The notes beneath the pieces are model-generated. The model saw only the letters and a program-made list of their open reading frames with translations, did not search any database and was not told the DNA's origin. The position numbers and the translations under genes are program-made. 64,000 nucleotides of DNA from Paraspadella gotoi. Its lineage: Eukaryota > Chaetognatha. Shown here in pieces: positions 42,121-54,273 of this stretch; within the stretch, counting starts at the first letter, position 1, and every line of letters begins with the position of its first letter. The stretch lies in NCBI GenBank assembly GCA_051294375.1, contig CM119271.1, positions 8,299,788-8,363,787 of the forward strand, read 5' to 3'.

Positions 42121-45100
42121 GATGGAGTCGCTTGCAAAAAGTCAGATCCATACATATTTTCACAAATCGCTACCTGATAAGAATCTCGATATCTTAGCTC
42201 CTAACATCTTTTCAATCTCCATCCTCCTACACTCCCTTGCACTCTCGCTACAAATATTTCTCTCCATACACATGTACAAAACAGATGCACCACACCCAAC
42301 TCCTAACCAGTCCGAATATACTCACCTTACCTCTTACTCTTAGTAACATCATAAGTAATATATTCATTCGTCGGTCCATCGACTGCACTTCATTAGAAAA
42401 TATACATTGCATACAATTACATTTAGTCTAGAAACTTCCCATTTCAGCTCTCACGAAATCTACTACTAACACACTCGTCAGACTCACACTTCTCCGTTCT
42501 TCGTTTACTCCCTACTTCTCTCGCTACTCCGATAAAATATCTTCATTCGCCATAACGCGCGAAAAAATAAATATTAAAATTTTTACAATATTTAAATGTT
42601 AACGCCACTCCTCGTTGTGAAAATAAAACGACTCGGAGGGAAAGCGGTTTGATGAGTCTAGTCAACGAGTTGTCTCGTTATTTCTACTGTGACAACTCCC
42701 TTTTCGCATCACCGAATTCAAATAGCCCAACGCGCCAGCATAGTAACATCTTTCAGATCAAATCAGTTCCTATCAATCCCTGCGACTCCACGGTAATACA
42801 GTCATCATTCATGTCAGTGAGACAAACTCGTAATTCAGACCCCACCCCTTATCCCTTCTCTTCATATGTTGTCTCCACAGACCCCGTGAGCAGCTCCAAA
42901 ATCTATTATTAAATTTCGTACCGAACGAATGAAACTCGACGCACCCCTAATCGACCCCTTCTTTTTTAATCCACGCTCGCTCGTAATGTAGTACGAGCGT
43001 TCGTAGCTCCGATTGAACGATAACGAGGAGCGAATTAGATTCTTAATCGATCACGGGCCGAGTATAGCACGACTCCGCCCCTCTCTCCCCCGCGCGAACC
43101 ATTACCATCGTGAGCCGGCGAAAAGACGCGGGCACGTCACGGACGGGCGGACGGGCTTTGCACGACGACGTCGGTGTCCTACAGACGTGGACGGCTCCTG
43201 CGAGCAGTATCGGGCGGCGGCGGTGGGCTGAGTCATGACGATTTAATGGCTAGCTCGATCCGGCTACTTATTCATCATACTGGTACATCTCCTCTCTCGA
43301 ATATAATCACATAAAAAAACTAATCGTCTATCTTATTAGCCACCAAGATGTCACCGCTCTCGCATACGTTTACTGGACTAAACTCAGCCATTATCTTAAC
43401 GACCGCCTTTTCTTCGATAAGTTAATTGTTTGGATTATAATAACATATTACATACTATTATAACATAATTAAGACCATTAATATATACCTTAACTTAATC
43501 TATCATTACATAATACACGGCCACAATAATTACCTCAACTCAGCGTCGGAGAACTGAGGTCGTGACGTAAAAACGAGTCGACGTCGTCATCATCGTCGTC
43601 ATTCGAGTAAACTTAAGTTTTAAGAATAGAATGAGGCATTTAATTATTTATTTCTCTGCCCGTAGCCCCGCGCTCGATTCACTTCTCATCCACCCCCACG
43701 GCCACCCCCCCCCTCGCCCTTATTAGTATTGAACTAAAAATACCTGATTTTCTCATCGATATTTTCTCGTTTGATTTCGAATTTCGCAGAATCTATCTCA
43801 TTTCGTTCTACACTCGTCGTCCTCGTCGTTCTTCCCGATCATATCTTTCCTCTCCGTATCACTAATCGATTCGATCACGTATCTATCTGCATGCACTTCT
43901 ACTACTTAACCAACAAAATAAAAACATTTTCACACGTTCCGGCACTAATCGTTCTTATGCCGAGCAAATCTGGCCTAAGTCCGAATCGTCGAAGAATATG
44001 ACTACTCAGTAGATCAACATGCCTACCACCTACTACGCTCGCACGCTCTACGTTGTCCCTCTTTGTCTTCGGAATATCCGATCTGTCGCCAGCAATCCTT
44101 ACAAGAGAATCCGAAATACTCGGGTCTCAGCCCTAGATACCCGCATTTTGTCGCTCTTGAAGCTTCGAGGAGCGAGCTATAAAATAAAAATACATACACT
44201 TGGTCCTAAGTTATAGCATTCATATTAATTACAACTCTACAACCGATCCTCTTCTCTTGCATACTTCTAATCATTAATGTTCCATCTACCATCTATCATC
44301 ATCACTATCGATCTTTCTGAGAATTCGCGACGCGATATGTTCTCAATATCGAAATTCGTCTTTACATGACTTCATCGCTGTTTAGCAACATAACACTCTA
44401 TATAACAACAATCTGTCATATAACTTCAAATCTCAATATACCGTTAATACTCATCATATCCATCTATCTGCTTACTCTCTGTAAGCGTCTCACTCGATCC
44501 CGAGACTTACTCACGACCTACTATTATCTTACATCGCTCAGACTGATAAGCGAACATCTCTTATTTAAGTAAAGTTTCCATCGCAGATATGAAGGTATAG
44601 AAAATGCTTCCTTTCTCTCTCAAAGCCTCCCCTTGATTCTTGCAACCGCAACCGGACCATCCTACCATCACTACAAATTATCACAGTCGTTCTCTCTACG
44701 TTATGCTTGTATTTACTATAGGTACAACACGTGAGAGAAGGTACATGCCGTATCACTGGATACTCTACTACTCGTAACCTCCTATCATTCTACTACAATA
44801 GATATGAACTGTCCACTCAATGAGCGCACATATCACCTTCCGCATACGAAGATGAATTTTTCCGGCTCAATAAAAAAAGTAGAAGTTCTTTATTCATCAT
44901 CTCTCTATCAAGTTAATGAAATCAATAAAAGATGTTCTCACGTTCGTCTCTTTACTCTGCCTCCTCACCTACGTCAATCTCTCTTCTGTCTCACTCTTCT
45001 CTCCTCTACTCTCTATATTTCATCGGTGCGCATTTACATTCTCGGCATACATCATCACTATCACTTTCTTACTTTTTCATCTCTTCTTTTTCTTTTTCTT

Positions 45101-45345
45101 TTTTTTCACTATCACTATCACTCTTCTCTCAAATTTTAACCTTTCGTCTCATTATCTCTTACATCTCTTCACACTACTATCTATCATATTCATGATCATC
45201 ACATCCCACTCACACAATCACTCTATCTTAATTTACTCTCTATTCTCCTTTTTTTTTTCTTCAATTCTTCTTTTTTTTCACCATGTCCATAACTAATCAC
45301 ATTTCTTTTTTCCCTTTTTACTCCTCACTTTCTCCTAATTATTCT
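42121..45345. other. G-poor, C/T-rich block without recognisable genes
   Basis: Over roughly 3.2 kb the plus strand is markedly short of G, with long lines almost lacking it near 45060-45300. Homopolymers are shorter than elsewhere. A GC-normal island at about 43010-43230 has a frame containing ERIRFLIDHGPSIARLR, but no ATG or splice sites that persuade. Confidence 0.5.
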
Positions 45346-45420
45346 ATACAGCAATAGACAAATCCTGCTCTCCTATACCTAGGTCCCGCTCGGAGTACAC
45401 TAGCTTATATATACTATACA

Positions 45421-45520
45421 TCTCTCTCTCTCCTCTCTTCTCTCTCTCGCTCTCGCTCTCTCTCTCTCTCTCTCTCTCGTCTCTCCTCTCTCTCTGCTCT
45501 CTCTGCTCTCTCTCGCTTCT
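45421..45520 (+). repeat. TC microsatellite
   Basis: Interrupted TC tract with CGTC and GCTC interruptions. Confidence 0.9.
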
Positions 45521-45924
45521 CATGTTTAACCCTTTTTGCGCCTGAAAGTTCCGCGAACTTGTAACCAACCTACCCGATCCTACCAGCACCGAGAAACGAA
45601 TAAGTTCATTCACTCTCTCTCTCTCTCCTCCACTCTCTTCCTATTGCGTAAGAGTAACGAGTAAAACAATCAGGACATTCAAATGATTCAATATTATTCG
45701 TATGGAACGAATCCAATTGAATAAAAACAATCGTTGCGGAAAATTCCAACTCGTGTTAGAGATCGCGTCTTTCTCGAAGAATGACGTCCACACACACACA
45801 AACTCACACCCACAGTGACTGTCAAAAACATCTTAAAGTTTACAAAACAAACAAAAAAAAGCTTCATTTTACCCTTTTAAACTTTATTTTAAAGTTTCCA
45901 TCTTACCTTTTCTTTTGGTGTTAG

Positions 45925-46049
45925 TCACTGATGATTTCCCTGTATTCCTTTCATCTCATCATCCCATTTTTTTGTTTTTTGTTTATCACCTTTTATTCGT
46001 CGACTCATCGTTTCGCATCTTCGCTTCATCTTCGCCATCATCGATCCAA

Positions 46050-46085
<36 letters not shown>

Positions 46086-46293
46086 TTCCGGTTTCTCCGA
46101 CGCTGTCGCCGCCAAGCGGGTGAGCGACGGCCTTATCGTCGCCGCTAGACAGATTATCGGCGTCATTGACGCTTTTCTCGGCGCCCTTGGTCCGAAAATC
46201 GGCGTCGAATGGCGAGAAGACGCCGCGCGCCGACGGTAGCGCCGCCGCCAATGAGACGATGACGACGACGACGATCTCGAAGCGAAAGATCAT
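45925..46293 (-). CDS. small secreted acidic protein
   Basis: A minus-strand frame of 122 residues. It begins MIFRFEIVVVVIVSLAAALP, a textbook signal peptide with likely cleavage after PSARG. The mature part starts VFSPFDADFRTKGAEKSVN, continues through a polar region and an Asp run (GAC repeat, 46050-46085), and ends in a basic tail with dibasic KRR and SRR sites. It could be a peptide precursor or an acidic matrix protein. The 5' end, including the ATG, recurs next to the gap at 54711. No family recognised. An ORF on the opposite strand over the same bases is less protein-like. Confidence 0.55.
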
Positions 46294-46586
46294 GACCGAA
46301 GACGCTGTTGTTGTCGTGTTGGCTTTTGTTTACGCTTCGTTTTTATTTATTTTCTCAGATAGATCACGATTTTAGTTCATAATAACTTTTTCTCGCGCAT
46401 TTTTTCACTCGTATTTTTGGTTCATATTTTCGAGAAAAATCGAGCGAATCATGTTCACATCTAAGATTTAAGGACTTTTAAAACCAAACATAAACATGCG
46501 ACTTTTACGACGTCATTAATGGATGTAAACATTACGGACTGCGCGACGGCCATTTTAACAAGTTACCGCCCCAATGAACCTCTATA

Positions 46587-46930
46587 AGTCACTTTTCGGT
46601 CGGTCGGTCGTATGTCTGTTCTGTCGGCGTCTGTTACTTAGTTTAAAAATGCACATAATTCGCTTTTAGTTTGTTGCTCATTTTTGTTAAGACAGAAAAA
46701 AAACCTAAAAATCTCAGGACTACAAGCAAAAAGCGCCGCCTTCAGGAAATTCTAAAACTATAAAGAATAAAAAGACGGAATTCTGTGCATGGTGTTAATA
46801 CACAGGCGTAGAAAAAGTTATGTCGTCATGTAGTCATGTCATGGTTTCATATTACGTTATGTGTCTGTCATGTGTCACGTGAAAATAAAGTACTGCGGCG
46901 CAATACATTGGATTGAACCGATCTGTTTTA
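46587..46930 (+). repeat. dispersed repeat R2 in unit A
   Basis: Begins AGTCACTTTTCGGTCGGTCG, includes AAATGCACATAATTCGC, GCGCCGCCTTCAGGAAATTC and ACTGCGGCGCAATACATTGG. Matches unit B at 55154-55470 closely and the copy at 33363 more distantly. Confidence 0.8.
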
Positions 46931-47458
46931 TTTCGCCAAAAAGCTGCGTTTTCGGGAACCGAAAGCAGTTGCAGATATTTCGCAGTAGATGAAAAGTTTA
47001 AAATCCAGATCCAATGAAAAATTGCCTCTTTCTGCTCTGTCTCTCTTCTCTCTTCTCTCTCTCATCTCTCTCTTCTCGTCTTAGCTCGTCTTCTCTCCTC
47101 TCATCTCGTCCGACTCTCTCCTCTCTATCCGTCTTCTCTCCGGTCTTGGTCATATCTCGCCCCGTCTTTCCTCTCTCTCTCCCCGTCTCCTCTCTCTCTC
47201 TCTCTCCGTCGGCGTCGGGCTGCTTCGGTAAGCAATAGCGGACGAGATGCCGTCGACAACGGATTCCGCAAGAGTGGTTTGCCGAAAACCTGTAATTCCG
47301 ATTTTTAGATCATTCTCCAGCGCGCTTGATCAATATAATTTCGTATAATTTGATGCTGTGTCGTGTCGACATCGATAATTAACGATACGCTAAAAATCCA
47401 TCGTAGAAAGTAAAATTGAGGGATTTTCTTTTTTTTTTTTTTTTGTTATTTGCCAAAA

Positions 47459-47546
47459 ATGGCGTTTCACTTTCCAGTTGTGTCTCGGGCGATTTTTGAT
47501 GGCGACCAATGATTCCGGGATCGAAAATGTGTTCACAAATTTACAG
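47459..47546 (+). CDS. signal-peptide exon in unit A, indel-broken
   Basis: Same exon as 55852-55938, with one-base indels that break the frame (TTTCCAGTTG for TTTCAAGTTG, GGGCGATTTTTG for GTGGCGATTTTG). The donor TTACAG|GTTGAA is kept. Confidence 0.5.
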
Positions 47547-49439
47547 GTTGAAAACTAGAGTGCTCAACAGATAATGGTAAAGTGACTGTTAGAGAATATG
47601 AAAGTGTAAATATTTTTAAGATTTATCTTATAGATAAGCGCACGGAAGCAATTAAAAATTATTTAATTTCTATATAAAGTTAAAAATTTCTGATTCTGAT
47701 AAAGCTTTAAAAGTTAGATAAAAACTTTTTGTTTTAATGATGATAATGATGTTAAAAATTTTCTAAAGTTTTTTTCTATTTTTAACCAATTTATAGTCCA
47801 AATTTTAAATAAATTTATTACTAACTTTTATTTAAGATTTTAAGCTTAATAAGAATCCATTCTTAAAACATAAAATTTTGAAAAAATTTTTCTCATTTGT
47901 TATATATTAATATAATATATATATAATATATAATATAAATTTTAAAAGCTTCAGTGTAACAACCCAATGAACTAATTCAAAAAGTTGCATTGAAAATCGA
48001 TTTTGTAGTAGAAGGAAATTCTTTTTTTGAGAGAACTAGATGTTAAAAAAAGAGTTCAATTTTGGCCCGNNNNNNNNNNNNNNNNNNNNNNNNNNNNNNN
48101 NNNNNNNNNNNNNNNNNNNNNNNNNNNNNNNNNNNNNNNNNNNNNNNNNNNNNNNNNNNNNNNNNNNNNNNNNNNNNNNNNNNNNNNNNNNNNNNNNNNN
48201 NNNNNNNNNNNNTTAATAGTATGTATTATGGAAAATTGTGGATGAAAATTCAGGTTGTTTTGGTTTTTTACATTTTACGTTTTCTGGCCGTTCANNNNNN
48301 NNNNNNNNNNNNNNNNNNNNNNNNNNNNNNNNNNNNNNNNNNNNNNNNNNNNNNNNNNNNNNNNNNNNNNNNNNNNNNNNNNNNNNNNNNNNNNNNNNNN
48401 NNNNNNNNNNNNNNNNNNNNNNNNNNNNNNNNNNNNNNNNNNNNNNNNNNNNNNNNNNNNNNNNNNNNNNNNNNNNNNNNNNNNNNNNNNNNNNNNNNNN
48501 NNNNNNNNNNNNNNNNNNNNNNNNNNNNNNNNNNNNNNNNNNNNNNNNNNNNNNNNNNNNNNNNNNNNNNNNNNNNNNNNNNNNNNNNNNNNNNNNNNNN
48601 NNNNNNNNNNNNNNNNNNNNNNNNNNNNNNNNNNNNNNNNNNNNNNNNNNNNNNNNNNNNNNNNNNNNNNNNNNNNNNNNNNNNNNNNNNNNNNNNNNNN
48701 NNNNNNNNNNNNNNNNNNNNNNNNNNNNNNNNNNNNNNNNNNNNNNNNNNNNNNNNNNNNNNNNNNNNNNNNNNNNNNNNNNNNNNNNNNNNNNNNNNNN
48801 NNNNNNNNNNATGATGATAATGATGTTAAAGAAAATTTTCTAAAGTTTTTTTCTATTTTTTAACCAATTTATAGTCCAAATTTTAAATAAATTTATTACT
48901 AAACTTTTATTTAAGATTTTAAGCTTAATAAGAATCCATTTCTTTAAAACATAAAATTTTGAAAAAATTTTTTCTCATTTGTAATATATTAATATTAATA
49001 TATATATAATATATAATTATAAATTTTAAAAGCTTTCAGATTTGTAACAACCCCAATGAACTAATTCAAATAAGTTGCATTTTGAAAATCGATTTTGTAG
49101 TAGAAGGAAATTCTTTTTTTGAGAGAACTAGATGTTAAAAAAAGAGTTCTCAATTAATTGGCCCGTCTCTTATTATAGTATGTATTATGGAAAATTGTGA
49201 ATGAAAATTCAGGTTGTTTTCGGTTTTATTACATTTACGTTTTCTGGCCTGTTCACGTAACTTTCATTGGTGGTCTTACGGAGTTCGGAGGGGTCAAAAA
49301 GTTCAAATGTTTTTAAAGGAACTATTACCAAATACGTACAATTTTAACTTTTGTTTTTACGCTAAGCGTATATGCTTTAATGAAAGACCTATAAGCCGGC
49401 TTAATCGCGAGCTCAGGTCCGTTGTTGTATCATTTATCA

Positions 49440-49480
<41 letters not shown>

Positions 49481-49484
49481 CCAG

Positions 49485-49605
49485 TTTATTAATGTGCGGG
49501 CAATTCCGCGCCAAGTGCAGCACCGTTGATCTGAACTACGTTGAATGCTGCCCGGACTACGATGCGGAATTCCAGGATTCGGGGACAGCAAATTTGTCTT
49601 CCGCT
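49485..49605 (+). CDS. Cys-rich exon of a secreted protein, unit A
   Basis: A TC tract and CCCAG acceptor precede a frame reading MCGQFRAKCSTVDLNYVECC then PDYDAEFQDSGTANLSSA, with donor GCT|GTGTGT. The CCPDY motif after an earlier pair of cysteines resembles a somatomedin-B-like domain, which has CC-x-D-Y near its end. Unit B suggests GATTGCGAA rather than GATGCGGAA here, which would add the expected Cys. With the signal-peptide exon about 2 kb upstream this would be a secreted Cys-rich protein. Phase between the two exons cannot be settled because of indels. Confidence 0.5.
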
Positions 49606-49689
49606 GTGTGTGATCTTAAAAACAACATCCGTTCATCCCCCCCCTCGCGAGCCTTGAAAACTTTCCCTATTTTTATTTAGAATTAAATT

Positions 49690-49950
49690 AGTTTTTAGAT
49701 TTTAAAGATTAGATTAGAAGGGATAGGTTAGAAGGATAGGTAGAATATTAGGATTAGGTGGTCGATCCATCCTCCTCCCCCGAGGACGTTCAGTCACTGC
49801 GTCTGAGTCCACTAACTCTTCTATTATTTGGCCAGGGACTCTGATAACATACGTTGGTATAGTTCTTAGTGCGCCATGTGGATCTACCGGTTGTGATATT
49901 GGGATTTGGCTTTATGGTTAAAGGGTTAGGGTAAGGGATAAAGGTGAGGA
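49690..49950 (+). repeat. degenerate GATTAG/GGTTAG repeats
   Basis: GATTAGATTAGAAGGGATAG, GGATTAGGTGG and GGGTTAGGGTAAGGG resemble scrambled telomere-type units. Repeated at 57170-57290 in unit B. Confidence 0.4.
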
Positions 49951-50399
49951 ATTACAGTTTAGGTCGTTTAGGATTCGTTTATCGTAGGACTAAATTTTCC
50001 TTTAGAAAAGCAGAGTTTTTTTTTTTTTTTTGTATATTCATAATTGTTATACTGGCCGATGTAGAATGACCGAAATATTCTTTATTTAAGTTTCATGTAA
50101 ATCGAATCATGAATATAGAAAATATCAACAACAACAAAAAAACTTGAAAAATTCGGATACAAGAATAAACTTATTCTACGATTAATTCGACATTTATATA
50201 TCTTTGAGATTTTAGAAAACCTTGCTCCATATTAAAGCCAGTTCATCCGATGGCCGACGCCTCGAACGCGCGACCCTCGCAGGATAGAAAATGATAAACA
50301 TAGGGATTAGGGTTATGGATTTGGAATAGAAAATATATAACATATGTATATAATTATATGATAAATTTATGAGTTAAGGAACAGAAATGTGGCAAAAAA

Positions 50400-50602
50400 A
50401 CCTGTTTCTCATTGACGATAGAGCCGCTACCTCTCTCAACGACGTGGATGACCGGCCCCGCAGGGACCTTCGTGACATCTTCTGCACCTCCAGCGAACAG
50501 CCCGACCTCTTTCGCGAACCTCGGTATTCTCGAGCCAAAACATCCCTGAAAACATCATTCGCCAACAAAATAAGCAGATGTAAATTGAATTTGGTGAAAT
50601 AA
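50400..50602 (+). CDS. candidate terminal coding exon, unit A
   Basis: The frame reads LIDDRAATSLNDVDDRPRRD, LRDIFCTSSEQPDLFREP, RYSRAKTSLKTSF and ends at TAA 50600-50602, overlapping an AATAAA-type signal (GTGAAATAAACG). Composition is protein-like and basic. It may be the last exon of the Cys-rich secreted gene upstream. The exact 5' boundary is unclear. Unit B (57770-57975) has the same exon with frame-breaking indels. Confidence 0.4.
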
Positions 50603-50837
50603 ACGCGGGATTTTTAAAATCCAAATCGCTTGAGAAGCTGTGATTTGTATTTTCGAGTTTGTTAGGTTTTATTTGTGATTCTTGTGAGTTCTATCGTCGT
50701 TGAACGCGAGACAGAAATTAAAAATTTGAAAAAGGCAACGCATTCTTTCTTTCAAAAACATTCGCCGATAAACGTCTTTCTTTATTAGAGCCCATCTCTA
50801 TTTTTTTTTTACAGTGCTCATTTCATTTCATCTCTCT

Positions 50838-50872
<35 letters not shown>

Positions 50873-50989
50873 GCTTCCTCTCTCTCTCTCCCCCTTTCTT
50901 CTCTCTCTCCCCCCACAGTCCCGACCGAGCCCCCTTTTTTATCACATTGACTTTGTCCTCCACTTTAAACGCAGACATAAAGATCCAAG

Positions 50990-51073
50990 ATGGCGGCGGC
51001 CATGTCAAGTAGCGCCCTCGTTTTGGCAGTCGCTCCTATTTTCATTTTTTTCTCACCGAATGTATCCTCCTGA
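50990..51073 (+). CDS. short hydrophobic ORF after a YY1-like start, unit A
   Basis: CCAAGATGGCGGCGGCC matches the YY1-type AAGATGGCGGC often seen at initiation codons. The frame MAAAMSSSALVLAVAPIFIF is hydrophobic, then stops early through an indel. Unit B gives a longer version (58366-58485). Confidence 0.35.
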   Translation: MAAAMSSSALVLAVAPIFIFFSPNVSS

Positions 51074-51339
51074 ACCCGGGACGACGTCGCGCTTTTTCCC
51101 TCGGGGCTTTAACGCCAGATTTGACCGAATTTATGCGATCTGATGAAAGCGTGTTTTGCTTAGGTATTTGCTCATTCTTCATTGGCATAGGACGGGACCG
51201 TCTTTCTCCGCTACATATATCTTTCAATGTCCGTTTAGCCAACAAGTTCGGCAAGATTAGACGCGATAGGCGAAAGAAGCGACGGAGATGGGAAACTGCA
51301 GAAAAAATTCCGTTTGGCTTTGAGTTCGGACGTTGCTGA

Positions 51340-51490
51340 CGAACCTCCACTCGTGACCCGGTGACTTAGTTAGAAAAGCCACGTGCTCTTGACCAATCGG
51401 TGCCGGGATCGATCCCCAATGGATCCAGGCAGAGGACCGGTTCCATCACTGCCTAGGGAACAAGAGAAGCTACGGATGCTCGTCTTTAGC
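51340..51490 (+). mobile_element. tRNA-like short repeat
   Basis: GCCGGGATCGATCCCC contains a perfect RNA polymerase III B-box (GATCGATCC). About 35 bases upstream, GGTGACTTAGTTAGAAAAGC resembles an A-box. CTCTTGA lies where an anticodon loop would be. Also at 58735-58870 in unit B. Confidence 0.45.
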
Positions 51491-51765
51491 CCACTGAGAT
51501 GCTTATCCAGTATATCCACAGTTGTATCGCTTGCGGATGTCGTTGTCCTCGGCGATAGCTTAAACGTGTCAATTATTGTGAGACTGTAGTGGTGGAGTCG
51601 ATGCTACTAATTAAACAATATTTATTTTTATTTTTTTTTATTTGTTGAGCCGTTACGTTTCTAAATTGATTTTTTTTTTTTGCAATACATATTTTGGTTG
51701 ATGATGAAAGTTGCGTAGATAAATGAAACTTTTTTAAAATATTGAAAATATTTGATTAAAATGTA

Positions 51766-51957
51766 TTAGAGAATTGACAAAGTTTTTGTTTGCAACGAAT
51801 TTTATTTATAGTTGAACAGACATGTTTCGACTTGTTGAAGACTTGTAAAACAAGTCGAAACATGTCTGTTCAACTATAAATAAAATTCGTTGCAAACAAA
51901 AACTTTGTCAATTCTCTAATTAATAGTAACAACGAAAAAGAAAGGATTACTTCAATA
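51766..51957 (+). mobile_element. short Penelope-like foldback element, recent insertion
   Basis: Flanked by TGATTAAAATGTA at 51753-51765 and 51958-51970. Arms of about 75 bases form a near-perfect hairpin around GACATGTTTCGACTTG. The tail CAACGAAAAAGAAAGGATTA (51930-51949) matches the tail of the element at 1861-3006. The hammerhead GAAAC-ATGTC part and stem II (GACTTGT/ACAAGTC) are present, but the CTGATGA half is degenerate (TTGAAGA), so it is probably inactive. Unit B has the corresponding empty site at about 59134-59145. Confidence 0.7.
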
Positions 51958-52220
51958 TGATTAAAATGTAAAAAAGGCGTGTCTTCTTCCCCTCAGGTTT
52001 CATATTTAATAAATAATGATTATCTTTTTTTTTTAAACCCTATTCGCGTAGAGCGTTAACGGCCCCCTGCAAAGCATTATCTAACCTCTAACGACAGACA
52101 GACGAACCGACTGCCCATCCGCAGGTACACATTGTTTTGAGTTTCTTCGCAAAAACCGAAACAATTTTTTTTTTATTTTGGCGAAAAGGAAGGCTCATCT
52201 CTCAGACGATCGATACATCA

Positions 52221-52221
<1 letters not shown>

Positions 52222-52311
<90 letters not shown>

Positions 52312-52320
52312 AGAGAGAGA
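52222..52320 (+). repeat. GA microsatellite
   Basis: Long GA tract; the unit B counterpart (59400-59520) is heavily interrupted. Confidence 0.95.
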
Positions 52321-52689
52321 ATGCTTTTGCGCACGTGTAAAAAAAAATGGGGCGGGGGAGCGATTATGAATATCCGTTACGAAGTTGTTTTTTTTTTTTT
52401 TTTTTGAAAAATAAAAAAACTAAAAATATTTTTTTCAGGTTTCGATTTTTACTTTTTCCGCCGTCGTTGTTCATTTTGTTGTTGTTGTTGTTGTTTTCAT
52501 TGATGCTGGCGCTGCGTTTGAAATCGATTTAGCTCTGATTTGAGAAGCGGAACCCGAGACGAATTCCATCTCGAATTCTCATTGGACGAGGAAATTCTTT
52601 CTTTGATTTCTTTTTTTTTCTCGTCTAGTATCGCCGTGTTTTATCTTATAAAAGGGATGAAGGATTTAAAATCGTAGCTTGTTTACAGG

Positions 52690-52834
52690 AATAAATGGAT
52701 AGTATTGGCTTTGTCCATCTCAATTTCGCTGAAATTCGTGGAAACGACATCAACAAAGAGCGATTCATTTTCTTTAAATTCGACAAAGAAACGTATCGGA
52801 TGTCTTGACTGTCGACTTTGAACTCGCGCGCCAT
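52690..52834 (-). CDS. candidate coding exon on minus strand, unit A
   Basis: AAAGATGGCGCGCG opens MAREFKVDSQDI on the minus strand. After a one-base shift the frame continues FFVEFKENESLFVDVVSTNF and SEIEMDKANTIHLFL. The second stretch is strongly protein-like. The same sequence stands in unit C near 62035, and a diverged one in unit B near 60130. No family recognised. Confidence 0.35.
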
Positions 52835-53301
52835 CTTTCCTCCTCCAAAATCCCATTTCTTCTTCGAAACTGAAAAAAACAAAAAAACAAAAGAGAAAAA
52901 AGAAGAAAACGGATAAAAGTCGAAAATCCCATTTGCAACTTTTTTTTTCTCTCTCTCTATTTTCTCAGAAATGTTCTGGAAATCCCGTCGCGGGCGAAAA
53001 CGGATGTTTATGGGTTCGGGAAAAAAAAAATAATGAAACAGAATCGAAAGTCGGTTTTAGTCGCTCCTTTTAACGTCGGTTAGAGGCGAGTGGGTTGACG
53101 CCCCCTCGCCGACGAAACAATCACAGGGATCATCGATCAAAACTGTTTTTCGAGAAGCAAAAGAAAAACAGTTTTTATTCGGTTTCCACCTTCGCCGTTC
53201 GATTCGTACATATTCTTGACATTCCTTGAGTCTTTTTTAGTTCGGGGCGTAATATCGCATAAATCATTTAAGCTTCGATCTTTTTTTGAGAAGCGATTCG
53301 C

Positions 53302-53304
53302 TTC

Positions 53305-53398
<94 letters not shown>
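53302..53398 (+). repeat. TC microsatellite
   Basis: About 45 TC units with one GC interruption. Counterparts at 60685-60775 (B) and bordering the gap at 62642 (C). Confidence 0.95.
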
Positions 53399-53399
<1 letters not shown>

Positions 53400-54273
53400 A
53401 ACCGAGAGAGCCAGATTTTTATCTTTGCATTAAAATTCTTTGACCTGGGCTACAAATGTAATGTAAAAGCCATATTTTATGGAAGAAAAGCGAAAGCGTA
53501 ATAAATTTCATCTCGCGAAGGCAAAAAAAATTTTTTTTTTCTATTATTAAAAAAATGTAAACAATGGGGCAACAGAAAAAAAAAGGTAAAAGAATTCAGT
53601 CTAAACAAAAAAAATGATGTTTTCAGCGACGCGCGAAAGAAGCAATATTTGTGAAGGGGAAAATAAAACCATTGGTTCTTCTTTGTTAAAAATATAATTT
53701 AATGTATTAATCGAAATTAATAATTGATTTTAAATATTCTAAGGTTAAATAAATAGTAAAACAAGTAATCCTGAAATTTTTTTTTTACTTAAAACGAAAA
53801 TTAATGAATAGAGGATAATCTTTATTTCAGTCCTATTAATATCATAAACATTCAACAATCCAAATAATTCGTTAATCTTAAAAATAGTCTTTTCGAATCT
53901 TAAACCCAACCATCGACATCGGACAAAGATTTAAAATTTATTCATGGGTTAAGTGTGTTGTTTGTCTTCGAGAGAAAAAGTGGATCAATGCGTGAGACTT
54001 TTCGAGCCTTCTTCATCCCCCTTTTCCGACCACCTTTTTCCCCCCCTTCCTACTCCCCCCCCACCTTAAACAATTCTCGACCACCCTGGTTGCCACAGCG
54101 AAGAAAATGTGGGTTTTTTTTCAAATTCCTCTCTTTCGATAAAGTCCAGTTTTTTTTTTCTTTCACTTTTCTTCGGCGAAAATAAACAAAAATAAAAGTA
54201 AACAAAGAAAACCCGACTTTTATTTTTTTGCAAATTAAAAACAAACAAAAGAGCAGACGAGTTAGAAACTTAC
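53399..54273. other. non-coding AT-rich part of unit A
   Basis: AT-rich with a C-rich stretch (54015-54065). No supported exon on the plus strand. On the minus strand it is the intron downstream of the membrane-helix exon. Confidence 0.6.

Noticed and set aside
48062-48863. Frames of 200-250 residues
   Set aside because: Almost entirely runs of N; no sequence behind them. The same applies at 28505-28939, 54566-55235 and 62268-63250.
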